36,985 nucleotides of DNA from Halomonas maura (GTDB taxonomy: Bacteria > Pseudomonadota > Gammaproteobacteria > Pseudomonadales > Halomonadaceae): the NCBI RefSeq assembly GCF_030409305.1, contig NZ_JAUFPQ010000033.1:1-36985 (forward strand), read 5' to 3'. Below the pieces are notes generated by a model, which searched no databases, was not told the DNA's origin, and was given only the letters and a program-made list of their open reading frames with translations. Positions 33,329 to 36,985 of the stretch are shown here, piece after piece. A program made the translations under genes and the position numbers. How positions within the stretch are numbered: position 1 is the stretch's first letter; every line of letters begins with the position of its first letter.

Positions 33329-34159
33329 CTAGTTCTTGACGCTCACCGTACTCATCTGGGTGCCCCGCAGGACACTGACCTGGTGCTGAATGGGTGCCCG
33401 GCGCGCGACCGGACGCGGCGCCGGTTCCGGCTTCTCCACCGGCTCGGGAAGATTGAGCACCGAGCGCTGCGCCGCCATCAGGTCCGAGATGTCGTCCTCC
33501 TTGTCCATGGGATTGCGCAGGGTCAGCTGCACCTTGCCTTCCTGGGTGGCCTCGACCAGGGTCTCGGCCTCGTCGGGCGTCACCTCCAGGGTCACGGCCC
33601 GCACGATCACCGGGTCGTCGCGGTCCTGGGAGGCGATCTGATCCACCGCCAGCACCTTGAGGTTTTGCAGCACGGTCTTCGATACCACGTTGGAACGGCT
33701 ACCGCCGTTGCGCTGGGTGGCGACCACATCCACCCGGTTGCCAGGCAGCAGGAAGCCGGCCACCCCGACCACGTCGTCGACGCGCACGCTCATCGCGCGC
33801 TTGCCTTGCTCGAGCACCGCCGCGAGTGCGCTGCCCTCCATGTGCTCGACGACCCGCCCCTCGTGGAGGATCTCCCCGGCGTAGAGCACCTGGGTATTGA
33901 CACGCCCCACCACGCTCTCGATATCCGAGAAGCTACCCTCGGGCACCGATTCGGGCGGCATGGGCATCAACTTGAGGTCGGAGGCCTGCACCCGCGAGCC
34001 GAAGGGAATCTCCACGGTTGCCACCACGACCTGGCTAACCTTGGCCACGTCATCCCCATCTCCACCTTGTTGTTGCATCCAGTTCATGGCGACCAGGGCC
34101 GCACCGGCGGCCATGACCAGCGACGCCAGGAACATGGCGACGATACCTTTGCGTTTCAT
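33329..34159 (-). CDS. rcpC: RcpC/CpaB pilus assembly protein
   Basis: 276 residues. An N-terminal membrane anchor (MFLASLVMAAGAALVAMNW, about 9-27) is followed by an SAF domain (about 45-110: VATVEIPFGSRVQASDLKLM) and the RcpC/CpaB domain (about 110-235: MSVRVDDVVGVAGFLLPGNR and VDVVATQRN). RcpC is a periplasmic part associated with the secretin. GGAGGAG precedes the ATG, which overlaps the stop of the AAA+ gene by four bases (ATGA). Confidence 0.95.
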   Translation of the reverse strand: MKRKGIVAMFLASLVMAAGAALVAMNWMQQQGGDGDDVAKVSQVVVATVEIPFGSRVQASDLKLMPMPPESVPEGSFSDIESVVGRVNTQVLYAGEILHEGRVVEHMEGSALAAVLEQGKRAMSVRVDDVVGVAGFLLPGNRVDVVATQRNGGSRSNVVSKTVLQNLKVLAVDQIASQDRDDPVIVRAVTLEVTPDEAETLVEATQEGKVQLTLRNPMDKEDDISDLMAAQRSVLNLPEPVEKPEPAPRPVARRAPIQHQVSVLRGTQMSTVSVKN

Positions 34160-35499
34160 GAGACTCTCCTCCCGTTGCTGGAGGCTTCATCGTCGACAAA
34201 GTCTCCGAAATAGGTGCGCCACGCCCAGGACAGGGTGTCGCGATCCAACGCCTCGCCGCCCCAGTACTCGAGACGATCCCTGGCCAGGCCGAGAAGGTCG
34301 CGGGGATGACAGGCCAGCAGCGGCACCCCACGACGGACATGCAGCTCATCGATCACGAAGTCGGCCAACTCAGGTGCATAGGCCAGGTCGAGGTCTCGGC
34401 ACTGCTGTTGCCAGATCGACCGGTAAGCTTGGCGCTCCAGGGGTGCAAAACGAATCTTGTAGCCGATGCGACGCAGGAAGGCGGCATCGGCCAGGGCCAG
34501 CGGGTCGAGGTTGGTGGAGAAAACCAGGGCCACATCGAACGGCACGCTGAAATGGTGGCCGTTGCTCAGCGACAGGAAGTCGCGGCGCTCCTCCAGCGGC
34601 ACAATCCAGCGATTGAAGAGCTCGGTCGTGGTCATCCGCTGGCGGCCCAGGTCATCGATCACCAGCATGCCGTTGTTGGCAAGCAACTGGACCGGCGCCT
34701 GGTGGATGCGGGTCGCCGCATCGTACTGCACCTCGAGTCGCCCCATGGTCAACTCACCACCGGTGACCACACAAGGACGCAGGCAGCGCACGTAGCGGGG
34801 ATCGTGGCCCTCCCCCAGATAGAGAGAGGACACCTCGCCCCGGTCATCCGCCACCGAACTGTGGACCGCCGCATCGAAGCAGCGAACGGCCTTGCCGCCG
34901 ACAAGGATGGCATGGGGTATCAGCACCTCTCCGGGCAGGAGCCGCATCAGACGCCGGGCGATATAGCTCTTGCCGGTGCCCGCCTCACCATGGATGAACA
35001 TGGCCCGCCCCGAATGCAGCCCGGGACCGAGCTGGTCGAGCAATGCCGGATCGATGACGGTATCGTCGAAGGCCTCTATCACCGTGTCGCGATCCAGTCC
35101 CACCTTGCTCAGCGCCTGGGCCTTCACATGGCGGCAGTAGTCGTCTAGAGGGACGGGCGCCATGCCCGAATAGCCATCCCGACTCAAGGCCTCCAGGGCC
35201 GCGACACGCCCCCGGTCGGTCAGGCCGATCACCAGGGCGCCGGAACGCGCCTGGCCACGCACCTCGGCACGCGCATCCTGGCGCAGGAAGTGGCAGATCT
35301 CCTCCACCACGCTGCCGCTCAGGGCGCTGCCGCGGCTCAGCTCATGGAGATCCTGCGCCCCCCGCTCGACGAGCTGCTTGGAGAGCAGGTCGGCCAGATA
35401 GAGCAATGGCAGCCCTGTCTCCGCCACGCTGGAGGGCCGAGGGGCCGATGCTGCCGGGGCCGTCTGATGGTGAGCGGGTGACACGATGTCCGACTGCAT
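34156..35499 (-). CDS. AAA+ ATPase of the Tad locus with winged-helix-like N-terminus
   Basis: 447 residues from the ATG at 35499 (AGGAG seven bases upstream). Residues about 30-105 look like a winged helix (LADLLSKQLVERGAQDLHEL, VVEEICHFLRQDARAE, LTDRGRVAALEAL). An AAA+ domain follows: Walker A GEAGTGKS (171-178), Walker B MLVIDDLG (278-285), sensor 1 FSTN (327-330) and an arginine pair RR343-344 for the finger. A C-terminal helical lid lies at about 355-435. It is neither the TadA nor the TadZ ATPase and is not part of the Aggregatibacter tad set, yet it lies inside this operon, joined to rcpC by ATGA. Possible roles: a MoxR-like remodeller or regulator of pilus assembly. Function unknown. 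Confidence 0.85.
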   Translation of the reverse strand: MQSDIVSPAHHQTAPAASAPRPSSVAETGLPLLYLADLLSKQLVERGAQDLHELSRGSALSGSVVEEICHFLRQDARAEVRGQARSGALVIGLTDRGRVAALEALSRDGYSGMAPVPLDDYCRHVKAQALSKVGLDRDTVIEAFDDTVIDPALLDQLGPGLHSGRAMFIHGEAGTGKSYIARRLMRLLPGEVLIPHAILVGGKAVRCFDAAVHSSVADDRGEVSSLYLGEGHDPRYVRCLRPCVVTGGELTMGRLEVQYDAATRIHQAPVQLLANNGMLVIDDLGRQRMTTTELFNRWIVPLEERRDFLSLSNGHHFSVPFDVALVFSTNLDPLALADAAFLRRIGYKIRFAPLERQAYRSIWQQQCRDLDLAYAPELADFVIDELHVRRGVPLLACHPRDLLGLARDRLEYWGGEALDRDTLSWAWRTYFGDFVDDEASSNGRRVS

Positions 35500-35559
35500 G
35501 GTTCGACTCCTGTAATCCACGTCTCTAGGGAAAGACTCGCCTGGCGATGGGCACGCCGC

Positions 35560-36093
35560 CTAGTGCACCCATTGCCAGCCAAGCCAGGCCGATGTGCCGA
35601 GGAAAATGGCAATGCCGAAGGGGAAACGCTGCCCCATCGCTTCGCCATCACGCGGAGCGATATAGATGGGTCGACCGGTAGTTACGAGCGTCCTGGCCAT
35701 CAGTCCATAGCGTTGCCAGGGAGAGGCCGAACGCGCAGATAAGCAAGCGATGCATAGAGCCACCAGGCCGCCCGCCAGCAGGCTAAAACAACCGACCGCC
35801 AACGCCGAGACAGGCCCAACGAAACTACCAACAGCCCCCATAAGCTTGACGTCGCCCGCCCCGGTAAAGCCCAACAGGTAGCCGGGCATCAGGATCGCCA
35901 TGCCCGCCAGCAGCCCGAGAAAGGCCGCCGGGACACCGCCGGGGCCCTGCGCCAGAAATTGGCAGAGGATTCCCAGGGCGGCTCCGACCACAACAAAGCG
36001 GTTAGGTATGCGTCGCTGACGGATATCCCAGATCATCGCCACCCCGACCAGCAGCAACAGGGCAGACATTAGCCATGGAGATTCCAACGGCAT
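35560..36093 (-). CDS. tadV: TadV/CpaA prepilin peptidase
   Basis: 177 residues, about five or six membrane segments. The type IV prepilin peptidase catalytic pair is present: Asp23 in IWDIRQRRIPN and Asp81 in GFTGAGDVKLMGA. Being the short A24 form without the N-terminal methylase domain fits TadV/CpaA. It processes Flp and the TadE-type pseudopilins. A GGGG-only ribosome site precedes the ATG; flp ends 88 bp upstream with a hairpin between. Confidence 0.95.
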   Translation of the reverse strand: MPLESPWLMSALLLLVGVAMIWDIRQRRIPNRFVVVGAALGILCQFLAQGPGGVPAAFLGLLAGMAILMPGYLLGFTGAGDVKLMGAVGSFVGPVSALAVGCFSLLAGGLVALCIACLSARSASPWQRYGLMARTLVTTGRPIYIAPRDGEAMGQRFPFGIAIFLGTSAWLGWQWVH

Positions 36094-36123
36094 GATTATT
36101 ACCCCGACATCGAGAGCAATAGG

Positions 36124-36143
36124 GGCGCCGGTGGACCGGCGCC
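36124..36143 (-). promoter_or_regulatory. strong hairpin between flp and tadV
   Basis: GGCGCCGGT and ACCGGCGCC form a perfect 9-bp inverted repeat around two bases (in RNA, effectively an 8-bp stem with a 4-base loop). On the minus strand no U-run follows (CCCTATTGC), so it is not a full Rho-independent terminator. It may stabilise the flp mRNA 3' end or partly block read-through into the machinery genes. Confidence 0.5.
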
Positions 36144-36180
36144 AAAAACATCACAAAAGTGACTACTGATATTTCGAGAC

Positions 36181-36411
36181 TTAACCACCAGTACCAGTGT
36201 CACCAGTACCAGCAGCAGCGCCAACATTGTCGGCAGCTACTCCCGTCTGTTCACTCAGATAACCGAGCGCCGTACTGACATGCCCCCCGATGGTGACAAA
36301 GAGAGCGGCCCCCACGGCCACTATCAGGCCCCCGACCAGGGCCCACTCCACCACCTCTGTACCTTCCTCGTCCTTCCAGAAGCGCTCGATACCCTTCATC
36401 AACTTGCTCAT
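36181..36411 (-). CDS. flp: Flp family type IVb pilin
   Basis: 76 residues, main subunit of the Tad pilus. AGGAG lies about eight bases before the ATG at 36411 (an in-frame TTG at 36417 is an alternative). The basic leader MSKLMKGIERFWKDEEG ends in Gly17, the TadV cleavage point. The mature part begins TEVVEWALVGGLIVAVGAAL, with Glu at +5; the usual Tyr at +6 is Trp23. The C-terminal tail is Gly/Thr/Ala-rich (AGTGDTGTGG) and is coded by a 15-bp tandem repeat. First gene of the Tad cluster. Confidence 0.95.
   Translation of the reverse strand: MSKLMKGIERFWKDEEGTEVVEWALVGGLIVAVGAALFVTIGGHVSTALGYLSEQTGVAADNVGAAAGTGDTGTGG
36186..36212. repeat. in-frame 15-bp tandem repeat in the flp 3' end
   Basis: CACCAGTACCAG occurs at 36186-36197 and 36201-36212, period 15 bp (five codons), coding for the Gly/Thr-rich pilin tail. 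Copy-number change by slippage would keep the frame. Confidence 0.6.
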
Positions 36412-36526
36412 GATCAAATCTCCTGTTGTGTCTGATCAGACTCGTCATGCTGTTGTCGACTCGGCATCGCCTACCGCCGGTCCACGGTCTTGAGCATCGC
36501 GGTTACAATCCAGTTACGCTTGGAGG

Positions 36527-36557
36527 ATCTTGCAGGGGGTATAGGATTATCTTGCAG
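36527..36557 (-). promoter_or_regulatory. 22-bp-spaced direct repeat of CTGCAAGAT-type sites upstream of flp
   Basis: On the minus strand CTGCAAGAT occurs at 36557-36549 and 36535-36527, 22 bp apart, two DNA turns, so both face the same side. This arrangement is typical of AraC-family activator sites. The core TGCAAGAT is also found at the putative promoter of the AraC-type regulator at 22833. No clear -10/-35 pair or -24/-12 (sigma-54) element was found between here and flp. 36418-36526 holds nothing else recognisable. Confidence 0.45.
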
Positions 36558-36659
36558 CCAGGGATGACATCTCCGGCTGGGCCTGGGGCAGACGGGTGGT
36601 AGACTGGCCTGCAACCAAGCCGGCAAGCCTGAGTCCAAGGGCTCGCTGGCAGGGAATGG

Positions 36660-36676
36660 CCGGGCGGGACGCCCGG
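36660..36676. other. GC-rich inverted repeat
   Basis: CCGGGCG-GGA-CGCCCGG is a perfect 7-bp stem with a 3-base loop, 35 bp before the efflux-gene remnant. No T-run follows on either strand. Role unknown. Confidence 0.3.
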
Positions 36677-36710
36677 TCTCTCATCGATACGCTGGACCTT
36701 GCGAGATCAC

Positions 36711-36925
36711 ATGACCTCGAGATCGACCCGGCTTCCCGCCCGCTGGCGGCAGGGTCTGACGCTGTTGCTCCTGGTTCTGACCTACGCCCTGCCGCTAGCC
36801 GCCCAAGAGCGCACCGCCGGATCGGCACGCGATTCGCCCCGGTCAGCCGCAGCGTGCCAGACCGTGCCCTGCTGGCTAATCCGCAGGAGCGACTGCGGCC
36901 TGGCATGCCGATGAGGTGGCCCTAG
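36711..36925 (+). pseudogene. remnant of an RND efflux membrane-fusion protein gene
   Basis: An ATG at 36711 opens a signal peptide-like start (MTSRSTRLPARWRQG then TLLLLVLTYALPLAAQ) that loses similarity to any protein after about residue 35 and stops at 36914. From 36821, one frame over, the sequence reads RFAPVSRSVPDRALLANPQE then RLRPGMPMRW, closely resembling the C-terminal DPxSRTVxVRAxLxNPxGRLxPGM segment of RND membrane-fusion proteins, and stops at 36925. So the two ends of such a gene appear joined after a large internal deletion and frameshift. Identity is by motif only. 36926-36985 shows no recognisable feature. Confidence 0.5.
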
Positions 36926-36985
36926 CTGTGTAAATCCACCAGGTTGTTCATCGAAATCCCTAGCCGGCTGACCGGAGGCCGATAA

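Noticed and set aside
36418..36600. Sigma-54 promoter for flp
   Set aside because: No GG-N10-GC pair with TGGCAC/TTGCA context was found on the minus strand.
1..36985. CRISPR arrays, tRNA or rRNA genes
   Set aside because: No regularly spaced repeats and no recognised tRNA or rRNA segments on either strand by eye.

Overview
The window is GC-rich gammaproteobacterial chromosome. CysK, DnaX, MscM/MscK-type channel, PldA, the DUF883-YqjE-YqjK trio and the 4.5S RNA all match that class. High GC, many acidic proteins and the gene mix suggest Halomonadaceae (Halomonas-like); this is inference, since no rRNA is present. No tRNA, rRNA, CRISPR array or complete insertion sequence was seen.

Layout. 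(1) 1-8500, mostly housekeeping: the N-terminal part of dnaX running off the left edge, a coiled-coil membrane protein, a secreted endonuclease/exonuclease/phosphatase-family protein with a helix-hairpin-helix tail, a CaCA-type cation antiporter, a 168-bp palindromic MITE-like element placed exactly at the antiporter stop codon, then cysK behind an acetylpolyamine amidohydrolase-like gene, a DUF533 protein and the SRP RNA gene ffs with its promoter. (2) 8600-12000: a two-gene unit coding for an ATP-grasp ligase and a 678-residue protein whose C-terminal half carries what looks like a papain-type Gln/Cys/His/Asn site. This is the best candidate here for an undescribed biochemical system. (3) 12100-22573: tlyA, a large MscM/MscK-type channel, pldA, the DUF883-yqjE-yqjK stress/membrane operon, an orphan ParA-like ATPase, a CHAD protein, a DUF4396 membrane protein and a YhiN-type flavoprotein.

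(4) 22574-36411: a complete Tad (tight adherence, Flp type IVb pilus) locus on the minus strand, in transcription order flp, tadV, an AAA+ ATPase with a putative winged-helix N-terminus, rcpC, rcpA, a small lipoprotein, tadZ, tadA, tadB, tadC, tadD, tadE, tadG, closed by a strong terminator. Facing its end is an AraC-type regulator with a degenerate receiver domain, preceded by an unusually AT-rich upstream region. The same TGCAAGAT word occurs twice, 22 bp apart, upstream of flp and once at the -35 position of a putative regulator promoter. This makes a simple model in which the regulator controls both itself and the pilus. The flp-tadV gap carries a strong hairpin that could give high pilin and lower machinery expression.

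(5) 36600-36985: beyond flp lies what looks like the remnant of an RND efflux membrane-fusion protein gene, with a signal peptide joined out of frame to a C-terminal fragment.
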